DNA of 64,000 nucleotides from Alistipes sp. (GTDB lineage: Bacteria; Bacteroidota; Bacteroidia; Bacteroidales; Rikenellaceae): contig JAFQTX010000037.1 of NCBI GenBank assembly GCA_017408825.1, positions 1 to 64,000 on the forward strand, written 5' to 3'. Below are positions 34,109-44,019 of this stretch, piece by piece; the first letter of the stretch is position 1, and every line of letters begins with the position of its first letter. Below the pieces are notes generated by a model. It did not search any database. It saw nothing but the letters and a program-made list of their open reading frames with translations, and was not told where the DNA came from. A program made the position numbers and the translations under genes.

Positions 34109-34141
34109 TTAGCCGATTTAGACTGTCGCAATAAACTGGGG

Positions 34142-34183
34142 CCTCAGGCAGTACATCACAGTACTTCCTGAGGTCTCTTACTT
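34142..34183 (+). terminator. Terminator of the glycan-binding-domain gene
   Basis: CCTCAGGCAGTAC (34142-34154) pairs with GTACTTCCTGAGG (34161-34173), 33 bases past the stop; a T5 run follows slightly downstream. Confidence 0.75.
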
Positions 34184-34213
34184 TTTGGGGATCAGTCTGA
34201 AAACCAGTGGGGA

Positions 34214-34468
34214 GTCGAAAAAAGATATTCGAAAATTTTGAATCTTCTCTTTGTTATCTTGAGCGCTAAGCGAAATATCTCGGGGATAGCACTTTCCCTA
34301 TTACTCACCGAGAGATCCTTCACTGCGTTCAGAATGACACCTGCTATCACTTATTGTTATTAGAATGGCACACACTACCACACGGGTATATAAAAGTATA
34401 CCCACGACTTACACAGCACCTTGGGCTCGAGAAACACTCTCTCCACACGGGTATATAAAAGTATACCC
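34214..34468. repeat. Second VILSEAKDL-type palindrome and GGGTATA hairpins
   Basis: TCGAAAAAAGATATTCG and about 105 further bases match 21434-21540 nearly base for base; the right arm has diverged. Two GGGTATATAAAAGTATACCC hairpins follow at 34384 and 34449. No gene is supported in 34184-34920. Confidence 0.8.
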
Positions 34469-34529
34469 ACGTAGCAAGTGGCAACCTTAGAGCTTGGAAT
34501 ATTCTACATAATCTTCAGACTGAGCCGAA

Positions 34530-34794
34530 TTAAAGACAATGAGACCGTAAGACAATTAAGATGGGTGCGACAGGCAGCGCAAACAGCCAACGGCCGAAAC
34601 AGCAGCGTGGTACCCGACATCGTAATGGTCTTATGGTCCTAAAGGTCCTAAACTGGGGATACTGGGGACGCTGGGGACGCTGGGGATGCTGGGGAAACTG
34701 ATCCCATCGTCCCCATAATCCCCATAATCCCTATAATCCCCATAATCCCTAAGCTCACTAAACTCCCCATCCTCCCTGAACCTACTCCCGACCG
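34530..34794 (-). repeat. Composite intergenic repeat, inverted copy
   Basis: Read on the minus strand it has the same order as 10808-11075: GGGAGG.. G-rich, GGGGATTAT units, CCCCAG units, GTTTAGGACC, GACCATTACGATGTCGGGTA, TCGGCCGTTGGCTGTTTGCG and TAATTGTCTTACGG. It directly follows palindrome copy 2. Confidence 0.8.
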
Positions 34795-34922
34795 AATTTT
34801 TGATTAGAAGGTCGTAGATGTGGCCTCGATTAAGAAATTGGGCTGGATAGGACATACTTGGCGTATTTCCTATTCAGCCCAATGATTGAGAGGTCACAGA
34901 TGCGGCCTTATAATCGAAAATT
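34795..34922 (-). repeat. Palindromic stop-codon element, copy 2 (type II)
   Basis: A 128-bp imperfect palindrome beginning (minus strand) TAATTTTCGATTATAAGG inside the purB stop codon. Inner arms GGGCTGAATAGGA and its complement close on ATAC-GCCAA-GTAT. It can act as the purine operon's 3' end. Confidence 0.85.
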
Positions 34923-36216
34923 ACTCTATGCCGACACGATCAAAGATAAAATCTACATTCTTCAGGTAGTACTCCAGCGTGAAGCAAGCATCAAGCTCCT
35001 CACGTGTAAGCACCTCCATGACAGCAGGAGTCTCAGCAAGAAGCTCCTGATAGTCAGCACGCTCGCTCATAGCACGCATAGCCACAGGCTGAACAGTATC
35101 GTAGGCCTGCTCACGTGAGAAGCCCTTCTCGATAAGGGCGTTCATAACACGCTGTGCGAAGATAACCTTGCGTGTGCGGTAGATATTCTCCATCATCACA
35201 TCCTTGAACACCACGAGGTTCTCGAGGATACCTCTAAAGCGGTTGAGCATATAGTCGAGAAGCATTGTTGCATCGGGAAGGATGATACGCTCGGTTGATG
35301 AGTGCGAGATATCACGCTCGTGCCAGAGTGCCACATTCTCGTAGAATGCCGCCATATAGCCACGCATAACACGTGCGCAGCCACACATATTCTCGCTCGA
35401 GATAGGGTTACGCTTATGAGGCATAGCGCTTGAGCCCTTCTGCCCCTTGCCGAACGACTCCTCCACCTCGTGTACCTCGGTACGCTGCAAGTTACGGATC
35501 TCCATAGCCATCTGCTCGATGCTCGATGCTATGACGGCCAACGTAGCCATATAGTAGGCGTGGCGGTCACGCTGAATTACCTGTGTTGAGATATTTGCGC
35601 TCTCGATGCCGAGTTTCTCGCATACGTAGTCCTGGATAAATGGAGGGATGTTGGCGAAGTTGCCCACAGCGCCCGAGATCTTACCCACCTCAACGCCACG
35701 TGCGGCGGTGATAAAGCGGTTAAGGTTACGCTTCATCTCCTCGTACCACAATGCCCACTTAAGGCCGAAGCAGGTGATGTCGGCGTGAATGCCGTGAGTA
35801 CGGCCGATGCAGGGCGTAGACTTAAACTCTATGGCACGCTGGCGCAACACCTCGAGCATCTTCTCGATATCCTCCAAAAGGATTGAGTTAGCCTGCTTTA
35901 GAAGGTAGCCATTGGCGGTATCTACCACGTCGGTGCTTGTGAGGCCATAGTGCACCCACTTACGCTCCTCGCCGAGGCTCTCGCTCACGGCGCGTGTAAA
36001 GGCCACGATGTCGTGACGTGTCTGCTGCTCAATCTCGTAGATGCGCTCGATGTCGAACTTAGCATCCTTCCAGAGCTTTGCCACATCCTCCTTAGGCACC
36101 ACGCCAAGCTGGCTCCACGCCTCAGAGGCCAAAATCTCGACACGAAGGTAGGCATCGAACTTATTCTGCTCGGTCCACACCTTGCGCATAATCTCACGAC
36201 TATATCTCTCGATCAT
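34921..36216 (-). CDS. purB: Adenylosuccinate lyase
   Basis: 431 residues, the short Bacillus-like form. Family motifs include TSTDVVDTA, the signature [11 protein letters not shown] and the catalytic-loop region before it. It cleaves SAICAR to AICAR and adenylosuccinate to AMP, so it serves both the pathway and its adenine branch. It is the last gene of the purine operon, 28 bases after folD. Its stop codon overlaps a palindromic element. Confidence 0.97.
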   Translation of the reverse strand: MIERYSREIMRKVWTEQNKFDAYLRVEILASEAWSQLGVVPKEDVAKLWKDAKFDIERIYEIEQQTRHDIVAFTRAVSESLGEERKWVHYGLTSTDVVDTANGYLLKQANSILLEDIEKMLEVLRQRAIEFKSTPCIGRTHGIHADITCFGLKWALWYEEMKRNLNRFITAARGVEVGKISGAVGNFANIPPFIQDYVCEKLGIESANISTQVIQRDRHAYYMATLAVIASSIEQMAMEIRNLQRTEVHEVEESFGKGQKGSSAMPHKRNPISSENMCGCARVMRGYMAAFYENVALWHERDISHSSTERIILPDATMLLDYMLNRFRGILENLVVFKDVMMENIYRTRKVIFAQRVMNALIEKGFSREQAYDTVQPVAMRAMSERADYQELLAETPAVMEVLTREELDACFTLEYYLKNVDFIFDRVGIE

Positions 36217-36244
36217 AATTGTATGTTTTAGGTTAGTTGGTTTG

Positions 36245-37096
36245 TTACTTACTCATTCTGTTGATATATGCCTCTACGGTATTCTCCATTAGGCAGGTGA
36301 TGGTCATAGGGCCTACACCACCAGGCACAGGGGTGATTGCTGCAGCTACATACTGAGCCTCCTCGAAGTCTACGTCGCCACAGAGCTTACCTGTGCGAGA
36401 GTCACGATTTACACCCACGTCGATGACCACAGCGCCAGGCTTGATCATATCGGCGGTCACAAACCTCTCACGGCCTATGGCCACAACGAGGATGTCGGCA
36501 CGGCGGGTAATCTTATCGAGATTCTTGGTCTTTGAGTGTGCCACGGTGACAGTGGCGTTGGCATCCAAGAGGAGTTTAGCCACAGGCTGACCCACAATGT
36601 TGCTACGGCCGATGACCACAGCCTCCTTGCCAGCGATATCCACGCCGGCGAAGTGTAGCAGCTTTATGATGCCCTTAGGCGTGCAAGGGAGCATACAGGG
36701 TTGCTTAAGCCATAGCTTTGCCACGTTCATAGGGTGGAAAGCATCGACATCCTTCTCGGGCGAGATGGCTGCGATGACCTTATCCTCGTTGATATGCTTA
36801 GGCAGTGGCAGCTGCACAAGGATGCCATCGACATCATCGTCGTTGTTTAGCTGCTCGACAATATCGAGAAGCTCCGACTCAGTGATCGTAGCCTCACGGC
36901 GTATGGTGGTATTGCGTATGCCCACCTCGGTGGCAGCCTTAGCCTTACCCGTAACATACGACACACTACCAGGGTCGTCACCCACAAGGACAACCACAAG
37001 GTTTGGTGTGCGACCATACTGGTCGTTGAGTACCGACACACGCACCTTGAGTGCCTCTTTGATAGATACTGAAAGATCTTTACCTTTTATAATCAT
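36245..37096 (-). CDS. folD: Methylenetetrahydrofolate dehydrogenase / cyclohydrolase
   Basis: 283 residues, with [16 protein letters not shown] near the C-terminus and the NADP-binding [16 protein letters not shown]. It makes 10-formyl-THF, the one-carbon donor used by PurN and PurH of this operon, which explains its place between purD and purB. Confidence 0.96.
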   Translation of the reverse strand: MIIKGKDLSVSIKEALKVRVSVLNDQYGRTPNLVVVLVGDDPGSVSYVTGKAKAATEVGIRNTTIRREATITESELLDIVEQLNNDDDVDGILVQLPLPKHINEDKVIAAISPEKDVDAFHPMNVAKLWLKQPCMLPCTPKGIIKLLHFAGVDIAGKEAVVIGRSNIVGQPVAKLLLDANATVTVAHSKTKNLDKITRRADILVVAIGRERFVTADMIKPGAVVIDVGVNRDSRTGKLCGDVDFEEAQYVAAAITPVPGGVGPMTITCLMENTVEAYINRMSK

Positions 37097-37120
37097 AGTT
37101 TTACATTTTTAGTTATACAA

Positions 37121-38365
37121 TTACTTGAATGCCTTAGCACCTATATCCGTACGGTGGAATAGGTTGTCGCACTCAATTCTCTTAACGTCTGCCTCGGCCT
37201 TTTGTTGTGCTTCACGTAGCGTTGTTGCCTCAGCCACCACAATCATCACACGGCCACCGGCAGTTACAAGCTCGCCATCCTTAAGCGCTGTACCCATATG
37301 GTAGATCTTTGACTCCACATTCTCGGTGCCACGTATCACAGCACCCTTATCGTAGCTTCCAGGGTAGCCCTTTGATGCAAGCACAATGCCCAGAGTAGCC
37401 CTATCTGACCACTCAGCCTTAGGCTCTCTGCCACACGCTACATCCATAAACAGATCTACGGCATCGCTCTTAAGACGTGGTAGCACCACCTCGGTCTCTG
37501 GGTCGCCAAAGCGGGCGTTGAACTCTATGACCTTGATACCCTGTGGGGTCTTCATCAGGCCGCCATAGAGTACGCCGGTGAATGGGGTACCCTCCTCGAC
37601 CATAGCATCGGCCACACGCTGCATGATGTTGCGCATGGCATAGTCGTGATCCTCCGCAGTGATGAATGGCAGCTCTGTGTAGGCACCCATACCGCCAGTA
37701 TTCGGACCCTCGTCGTTGTCGTAGGCACGCTTATGATCCTGCGCCACGGGCATAGGGCAAATCTTGTTACCCGCCACGAAGCACATCAGCGAGAACTCCT
37801 CGCCAGTGAGGAACTCCTCGATGACTACCCTACCCTCACCAAAGCGAGTGTCGAGCAGCATATCACGCAACGTAGCCTCAGCCTCCTCCATTGTTGTGGC
37901 GATGACCACACCCTTGCCTGCTGCCAAGCCATCGTACTTAAGCACGGTGGGCAGTGAGCCACGACGCACATAGGCCAACGCCTCGTCGTAGTTCGAGAAT
38001 GTGGCGTAGGCTGCCGTAGGCACATCGTACTTCACCATCAGTCGCTTAGCAAAATCCTTGCTCGACTCAATTTCGGTGGCAGCCTTCGTAGGGCCAAATA
38101 TTGCCAATCCCTCCTCACGGAAGCGGTCTACAATGCCTACCGCCAATGCTGCCTCAGGGCCTACTACGGTAAGCTCCACGCCATTGTTCTTGGCAAACTC
38201 CACAAGGGCCTCCACGTCGGTATCCTTTATGGCTACGCACTCAGCCAGCTGCGCAATACCAGCATTGCCTGGTGCTGCATATATCTTTGATGCCTTTGGT
38301 GAACGAGCAATAGCCTCGACGATTGCGTGGCAACGTCCACCCGAACCTACAACTAATATTTTCAT
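37121..38365 (-). CDS. purD: Phosphoribosylamine-glycine ligase
   Basis: 414 residues from ATG 38365 (MKILVVGSGGRCHAI), the true family N-terminus; a longer reading from 38539 would translate repeat DNA. ATP-grasp fold with VLKYDGLAAGKGVV and the C-terminal FNARFGDPETEVVLPRL. It makes GAR from phosphoribosylamine. It is separated from purH by 355 bases holding two palindromic elements and a minisatellite. Confidence 0.96.
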   Translation of the reverse strand: MKILVVGSGGRCHAIVEAIARSPKASKIYAAPGNAGIAQLAECVAIKDTDVEALVEFAKNNGVELTVVGPEAALAVGIVDRFREEGLAIFGPTKAATEIESSKDFAKRLMVKYDVPTAAYATFSNYDEALAYVRRGSLPTVLKYDGLAAGKGVVIATTMEEAEATLRDMLLDTRFGEGRVVIEEFLTGEEFSLMCFVAGNKICPMPVAQDHKRAYDNDEGPNTGGMGAYTELPFITAEDHDYAMRNIMQRVADAMVEEGTPFTGVLYGGLMKTPQGIKVIEFNARFGDPETEVVLPRLKSDAVDLFMDVACGREPKAEWSDRATLGIVLASKGYPGSYDKGAVIRGTENVESKIYHMGTALKDGELVTAGGRVMIVVAEATTLREAQQKAEADVKRIECDNLFHRTDIGAKAFK

Positions 38366-38379
38366 TGTTTTATTACGTT

Positions 38380-38459
38380 TTTTTGTTTTGTGGGGACTAT
38401 GGGGATACTGGGTACTATGGGTATTCACCAAAACTAACTTATCACTCCCCACCCCAAAT
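38380..38459 (-). repeat. Short GGGGATACTG minisatellite
   Basis: GTGGGGACTATGGGGATACT and degenerate units, related to the minisatellite parts at 10883-10935 and 34650-34740, here between purD and palindrome copy 3. Confidence 0.6.
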
Positions 38460-38586
38460 AATTTGTTGTTAGAAAGGGAGCATATTTGGCCTCGATTAAG
38501 AGTCTGGGCTGGATGGGACATACTTGGCGTATTTCCCATTCAGCACAGCGATTGAGAGGTCGAAGATGCCCCTTTATCACGACAAA
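38460..38586 (-). repeat. Palindromic element, copy 3 (type II)
   Basis: Shares with copy 2 the GCCTCGATTAAG flank, the GGGCTGGATGGGACATACTT arm and loop, and GATTGAGAGGTC. It is the only copy that does not touch a stop codon; it follows copy 4 in tandem. Confidence 0.8.
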
Positions 38587-38591
38587 GAACC

Positions 38592-38722
38592 AATTTGTTG
38601 TTAGAAGGTATCAGATACAACGCTCGGCGAATTTCAAAGCGATGGGCTGTACTTGGGCGTACTGCCCATTGCTTTTGACAATTCGGAAAGCGGCAGTAGA
38701 TGATGCCTTATCACAACAAATT
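38592..38722 (-). repeat. Palindromic stop-codon element, copy 4 (type I)
   Basis: Begins (minus strand) TAATTTGTTGTGATAAGGC within the purH stop codon. It shares GCAGTAGATG, CAACGCTCGGC and the GTAC-loop-GTAC tip with copy 1. Confidence 0.82.
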
Positions 38723-40250
38723 AATGTTTGAAGTGACGCATTCCCGTCATCAACATCGTCATTCCAAACTCGTCGGCACGCTTTACCGAGTCCTCGTCAC
38801 GTACCGAGCCACCAGGCTGCACGAGGGCTGTCACGCCATACTGCTGAGCAAGAGTCACTGTATCGTCGAATGGGAAGAAGCCATCCGAGGCCAGCACAAG
38901 GCCTGATGTGAAGCCCGCAGCTGCCGCCTGCTTGAGGGCAATCTCTGCCGAGCCTACACGGTTCATCTGACCAGCGCCCACACCCACGGTATGACCATCC
39001 TTAACAGCCACGATGGCGTTCGACTTAACGTGTTTAACGATGCGCCAGCCGAAGTTCATATCCTCGAGCTCTGCTGCCGAAGGCTTACGCTCCGTAACGC
39101 ACATATCGGCTACCACCTCCTTGGTCTCAGTATCGAGCTGTTGCACAAGCAGACCGCCATTTACCGACACATACTGCGTTTGAGGAGCTGACAACTCGCC
39201 CATATCTACCTGCAACAGGCGCAAGTTCTTCTTTGTGCAGAGCACCTCGAGAGCCTCCTCCGAGAACGATGGAGCCATAATAATCTCGAGGAAGATAGGC
39301 TTCATAAGCTCTGCCACCTCGCGTGTAATCTCACGGTTCACGGCAACAATACCACCGAAGATACTCACGGTGTCGGCCTCATAAGCCTTCTGCCACGCCT
39401 CCTTAATATCGCTACCTATGGCGGCACCGCAAGGGTTCATATGCTTAAGACCCACGGCAAATGGCTCCTTAAACTCACGTACGATGTTGAGCGCAGCGTT
39501 AGCATCCTGAATGTTGTTATAGGACATCTCCTTGCCATTGAGCTGCTTAGCCGTAGATAACGAGTAAGGCACAGCCTCTGCTGCGGCATAGAACTTAGCC
39601 TGCTGATGAGGGTTCTCGCCATAGCGCAACGACTGCTTGAGGTCGAACGAGGCGAAGAGCTTCTCGTTGAGCTCTGCCGCCTTGCGCATATATGTTGCGA
39701 TACACATATCGTACTCTGCGGTGTGCGTATATGCCTTTGCCGAGAGCTCGAGACGTGTCTTGAGTGTGGTGTTGCCACCAGCCTCAATCTCGGCGATGAT
39801 ACGAGCATAGTCCGTAGGGTCGCACACAACAGTCACGTCACGATAGTTCTTGGCTGCTGAGCGAAGCATCGAAGGGCCACCAATGTCGATATTCTCGATG
39901 GCATCCTCCATCTTCACATCGGGCTTAGCAATGGTCTGGCGGAAGGGGTATAGGTTTACGCATACCATATCGATAAACTCGATAGAGTTATCCTTGAGGG
40001 CCTTGAGGTGGCTCTCATCATCACGACGTGCCAACAGGCCACCGTGCACCTTAGGATGTAGGGTCTTTACACGGCCGTCGCAGATCTCGGGAAATCCCGT
40101 AACCTCGCTAATGCCAATGGTCTTAACACCACTATCGTCGAGAAGCTTCTGTGTGCCTCCCGTAGCAATTATCTCCCAGCCAAGACGTTGGAGCTCGCGG
40201 CAGAACTCCACAACGCCACACTTATCGCTAACGCTAACTAATGCTCGCAT
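38721..40250 (-). CDS. purH: Bifunctional AICAR transformylase / IMP cyclohydrolase
   Basis: 509 residues. An N-terminal MGS-like IMP cyclohydrolase domain (about 1-190, ATGGTQKLL) and a C-terminal AICAR formyltransferase domain (KHMNPCGAAIG, later DGFFPFDDTV) carry out the last two steps to IMP. It starts 3 bases after purN. Confidence 0.97.
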   Translation of the reverse strand: MRALVSVSDKCGVVEFCRELQRLGWEIIATGGTQKLLDDSGVKTIGISEVTGFPEICDGRVKTLHPKVHGGLLARRDDESHLKALKDNSIEFIDMVCVNLYPFRQTIAKPDVKMEDAIENIDIGGPSMLRSAAKNYRDVTVVCDPTDYARIIAEIEAGGNTTLKTRLELSAKAYTHTAEYDMCIATYMRKAAELNEKLFASFDLKQSLRYGENPHQQAKFYAAAEAVPYSLSTAKQLNGKEMSYNNIQDANAALNIVREFKEPFAVGLKHMNPCGAAIGSDIKEAWQKAYEADTVSIFGGIVAVNREITREVAELMKPIFLEIIMAPSFSEEALEVLCTKKNLRLLQVDMGELSAPQTQYVSVNGGLLVQQLDTETKEVVADMCVTERKPSAAELEDMNFGWRIVKHVKSNAIVAVKDGHTVGVGAGQMNRVGSAEIALKQAAAAGFTSGLVLASDGFFPFDDTVTLAQQYGVTALVQPGGSVRDEDSVKRADEFGMTMLMTGMRHFKH

Positions 40251-40253
40251 ATC

Positions 40254-40829
40254 TTAAAATTTCTTGTTTATCAGTTTATTAATGGTCTTAACATAGAGGC
40301 TATGCTCTATCTTGTGTATGAGGTTTGTAAGCTCCTCAATGTCGTTACCCTCGTAGACAATAGCACCCTGGTCGATGATACGACCGCCGTCGAGTGTGTC
40401 GTCCACAAAGTGGGTCGTTGCGCCAAAGATCTTCACACCATAGTCCACTGCATCCTGGATGGCGTGTGCACCCTTGAACGATGGGAGCAACGATGGGTGT
40501 ATGTTGATGATGCGCTGCTCGAAAGCCCTCAACAACACAGGACCTACGATGCGCATATACCCTGCGAGGCAGATGTAATCGACCTTACGCTCCTCGAGCA
40601 TACGCTGAAGCACTGTTTCGAACGCAGCCTTCGACTCGTAATCCTTAGGATTGAACGCAAAGCTCTCAGTGCCAAAGCGTTTAGCACGCTCCAGCACCTT
40701 AGCACCAGGCTTATCGCATACCAGCAACACAACCTCTGCATCGAGACGGCCATCCGAGCAGGCTTGGGCGATAGCCTCATAGTTGCTACCGCTGCCGCTG
40801 GCAAATACCGCAAGACGAACTCTACTCAT
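40254..40829 (-). CDS. purN: Phosphoribosylglycinamide formyltransferase
   Basis: 191 residues. The formyl-THF-dependent GAR transformylase, with FASGSGSNYEAI, the catalytic region INIHPSLLPSFKG and ATTHFVDDTLDGG. It uses 10-formyl-THF supplied by FolD. It sits 9 bases after purM. Confidence 0.97.
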   Translation of the reverse strand: MSRVRLAVFASGSGSNYEAIAQACSDGRLDAEVVLLVCDKPGAKVLERAKRFGTESFAFNPKDYESKAAFETVLQRMLEERKVDYICLAGYMRIVGPVLLRAFEQRIINIHPSLLPSFKGAHAIQDAVDYGVKIFGATTHFVDDTLDGGRIIDQGAIVYEGNDIEELTNLIHKIEHSLYVKTINKLINKKF

Positions 40830-40838
40830 AGCCGCACG

Positions 40839-41867
40839 TTAGATGATTGTTACTCCCTCACCCTCGATAACTCGGCCGATGACCGAGGCACGCTCGCCAC
40901 ACGACTCAAGTATTGAGATAGCCCTCTGGGCATCGCTCTCAGGGAGCGCTATGACCATACCTATGCCCATATTGAAGATGTTGAACATCTCACGGTGGCC
41001 CACCTTGCCATACTTCTCCAAGAGGCGGAATACGGGGAGGATCTCCCACGTGCCCTCCTTAACCTCGACACCCTGACCCTCCTTCAAGATACGAGGGATG
41101 TTCTCGTCGAAGCCACCACCTGTGATGTGGCTGATGCCGTGCACGTCGCACTCAGCGATAACCTTGAGCACCTGCTTAACGTAGATGCGTGTAGGCTCCA
41201 AGAGTGCCTCGCCGAGTGTACGACCAGGAATTTCGGGATACTCCTCCGAGAGTTTGAGACCATTGTCGCTAACAACCTTACGCACAAGGCTGAAGCCGTT
41301 AGAGTGAACACCGCTTGAGGCGATACCTACAAGCACATCACCCACCTTAACACGCTCGCCAGCATCGATGAGCTTCGAGCGCTCGACAACACCTACGGTG
41401 AAGCCAGCGATGTCGTACTCGCCATCCTGATACATACCTGGCATCTCAGCAGTCTCGCCACCAACCAATGCGCAGCCTGCCTGACGGCAACCCTCAGCAA
41501 CACCCGAGACGATAGCCTCAACCTTTGCTGGCTCGTTGTGACCTACGGCAACGTAGTCCAAGAATACCAAAGGCTCAGCGCCCTGCGCCAAGACATCGTT
41601 TACACACATAGCCACAGCATCGATACCGATAGTATCGTGCTTATCCATCTCGAAAGCAAGTTTCAATTTAGTACCTACGCCATCAGTACCACTCACCAGC
41701 ACAGGCTCCTTAATGTTGAGCTCTGCGAGGTTGAACATACCGCCAAATGCGCCGATGTTACCCATCGAGCCACGACGCTTTGTCGAGGCAACGTGCGACT
41801 TAATGCGTCGAACCACTTCGTAACCAGCCTCAAGATTTACACCGGCTGCTTCGTAACTTTTTGCCAT
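40839..41867 (-). CDS. purM: Phosphoribosylformylglycinamidine cyclo-ligase (AIR synthetase)
   Basis: 342 residues, with [25 protein letters not shown] and [16 protein letters not shown]-dependent closure of the imidazole ring to AIR. It is in operon order between purF and purN. Confidence 0.97.
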   Translation of the reverse strand: MAKSYEAAGVNLEAGYEVVRRIKSHVASTKRRGSMGNIGAFGGMFNLAELNIKEPVLVSGTDGVGTKLKLAFEMDKHDTIGIDAVAMCVNDVLAQGAEPLVFLDYVAVGHNEPAKVEAIVSGVAEGCRQAGCALVGGETAEMPGMYQDGEYDIAGFTVGVVERSKLIDAGERVKVGDVLVGIASSGVHSNGFSLVRKVVSDNGLKLSEEYPEIPGRTLGEALLEPTRIYVKQVLKVIAECDVHGISHITGGGFDENIPRILKEGQGVEVKEGTWEILPVFRLLEKYGKVGHREMFNIFNMGIGMVIALPESDAQRAISILESCGERASVIGRVIEGEGVTII

Positions 41868-41885
41868 ACCTATATATATATTTAA

Positions 41886-43289
41886 TTATTTATCATCGAC
41901 TCTATTTTGATACAACGACGTTGGATAGCAGCCGTTGAAGCAGGCCATACACAACTCCGAGCGGCCTCCCGACTTTAGCAACGACTCCTCCGAGAGGAAC
42001 TCCAACGAGTCGGCCTCGATAGCCTTGCACGCCTCCTCCTTCGACATACGTGCCGAGAGTAGCTCCTTGCGTGTGGACATATCAATACCGTAGAAACAGG
42101 GGTTGGTAATCGCTGGGCTGGCGATACGCACGTGCACCTCACGAGCACCCGCCTCCTTGAGCAGACGCACAATACGCAACGACGTAGTGCCACGAACGAT
42201 ACTATCGTCGATAAGCACCACCGACTTACCCTTAACCAGCGAACGAACGGCCGAGAGCTTCATACGCACACCCTTCTCACGCATCTCCTGCGAGGGCTGT
42301 ATGAACGTACGTGCGATATACTTGTTCTTGATTAGACCCATCTCATAGGGGATGCCACTGGCCTCCGAATAGCCGATAGCGGCACTGATACTCGAGTCGG
42401 GCACGCCGATAACCACGTCGGCCTTGGTTGGGCACTGCTCATAGAGGTAGCGACCCGAGAGCTTACGGAAAGTATGCACGTTGCAACCCTCGATATCGCT
42501 ATCGGGGCGAGCAAAGTAGATATACTCCATAGCACACATAAGGTGACGCTGGTAGCGTGAGTAGTAGTTCGAACGTATGCCGTGGTGGTCGATGGTGACA
42601 ATCTCGCCTGGCTCGATATCACGGATATACTCAGCACCCACAATGTCGAGAGCACAGGTCTCGGAGCTTATGACATAGCCCTCGCCGAGCCTACCGATAG
42701 ACAATGGACGCAGACCGTGCTTATCACGACAGGCGTAGATACGGTTCTTAGTCATAATGAGGAAGGCAAAGGCTCCCTCGAGCATATTGAGCGCCTCAAT
42801 GATATTGTCGATACGGTTGTTATCGCTCTTATCCTTCTTGATGAGGTGAGCGAGAAGCTCGCTATCCGACGATGAGTGGAACAGACTGCCACGCACCTCG
42901 AGATACTGAGCCAGCTCACGTGAGTTTACCAAGTTACCATTATGTGCCAGGGCGAAGTCTCCCGTATGGTGGTTGAACGAGAATGGCTGAACGTTGTTAG
43001 CGCCACCACCACCCGTTGTTGAGTAGCGCACGTGGCCTATTGCAATACGTCCCGAGAGCTTTGACAACTTCTGGGCGTTGAACACCTCCGTCACCAAGCC
43101 CTCACCCTTAACGGTATTGAGTTTATCGCCATCGAAAGCCGAGATACCGCAAGCCTCCTGACCTCGATGTTGCAGGGCGTGAAGGCCATAGTAGGCAAGG
43201 TTTGGAGCGTCGTCCACACCAAAAATACCGAACACACCGCACTCCTCGTGCAGGTCGTCGCCATATATATCTAATGAATCTTTAAGCAT
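41886..43289 (-). CDS. purF: Amidophosphoribosyltransferase
   Basis: 467 residues. A propeptide of 16 residues precedes the catalytic Cys17 (EECGVFGIFG), and the PRPP loop is SVVLIDDSIVRGTTS. Cysteines near the C-terminus (LCMACFNGCYP) suggest the Bacillus-type enzyme with an Fe-S cluster and propeptide processing. It transfers glutamine nitrogen to PRPP, the committed step. Confidence 0.97.
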   Translation of the reverse strand: MLKDSLDIYGDDLHEECGVFGIFGVDDAPNLAYYGLHALQHRGQEACGISAFDGDKLNTVKGEGLVTEVFNAQKLSKLSGRIAIGHVRYSTTGGGGANNVQPFSFNHHTGDFALAHNGNLVNSRELAQYLEVRGSLFHSSSDSELLAHLIKKDKSDNNRIDNIIEALNMLEGAFAFLIMTKNRIYACRDKHGLRPLSIGRLGEGYVISSETCALDIVGAEYIRDIEPGEIVTIDHHGIRSNYYSRYQRHLMCAMEYIYFARPDSDIEGCNVHTFRKLSGRYLYEQCPTKADVVIGVPDSSISAAIGYSEASGIPYEMGLIKNKYIARTFIQPSQEMREKGVRMKLSAVRSLVKGKSVVLIDDSIVRGTTSLRIVRLLKEAGAREVHVRIASPAITNPCFYGIDMSTRKELLSARMSKEEACKAIEADSLEFLSEESLLKSGGRSELCMACFNGCYPTSLYQNRVDDK

Positions 43290-43296
43290 AGTTCAG

Positions 43297-44013
43297 CTAT
43301 TTAAGTACGTTGCTGAGGCGAGTAGCCACCTCCTGGTATGTTTCGCGCACACGGCCGAGGTCACGACGGAAGCGATCCTTATCCATACGCTCGCCCGTAC
43401 TCTTGTCCCACAGGCGGCAGGTGTCGGGCGTAAGCTCATCGGCGAGGATGAGTGTTCCATCGGCAGCACGACCAAACTCAATCTTGAAATCGACAAGCGT
43501 GATGCCCGCCTTGTCGAATAGTTCGACAAGCAAGTTATTCACACGTGCCGAGATATCATATATCATAGCAATCTCCTCATATGTAGCAAGGCCAAGGGCC
43601 ACCACGTGGTGATCATTGACAAGTGGATCGCCGAGCTTATCATCACGTAGGCAGAGGTCAAAGATGGTATTCTCGGGCACGATACCCTCCTCGATACCAA
43701 GACGCTTAGCCATAGAGCCAGCGATGACGTTGCGCAAGATGACCTCCAAAGGCATATGCTCGACAACCCTACATAGCTGACCAGTCTGATCTATCTGCTC
43801 AACGAAGTGGGTGCTAACACCATTGGCATTGAGATAGCCGAGGATCATCGACGAGATATCACAACACATCTTGCCCTTATTCTCGATCTTCGCACGCTTG
43901 ATGTTGTAGAATGCCGTGGCATCATCCTTAAAGCGGATTACCACTCGCTCACTACTCTCGGTGGCGTAGATCAGCTTACTCTTTCCCTCGTATTGGAGTT
44001 CAAGTTCTCTCAT
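43297..44013 (-). CDS. purC: SAICAR synthetase
   Basis: 238 residues with YEGKSKLIYAT at the start and VDFKIEFGRAADG. It joins CAIR and aspartate with ATP. It lies 6 bases after purL and 7 before purF, so it is strictly operonic. Confidence 0.97.
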   Translation of the reverse strand: MRELELQYEGKSKLIYATESSERVVIRFKDDATAFYNIKRAKIENKGKMCCDISSMILGYLNANGVSTHFVEQIDQTGQLCRVVEHMPLEVILRNVIAGSMAKRLGIEEGIVPENTIFDLCLRDDKLGDPLVNDHHVVALGLATYEEIAMIYDISARVNNLLVELFDKAGITLVDFKIEFGRAADGTLILADELTPDTCRLWDKSTGERMDKDRFRRDLGRVRETYQEVATRLSNVLK

Positions 44014-44019
44014 ACCTAT

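Noticed and set aside
38366..38539. 58-residue N-terminal extension of PurD
   Set aside because: It would translate the minisatellite and palindrome; the family N-terminus begins at ATG 38365.
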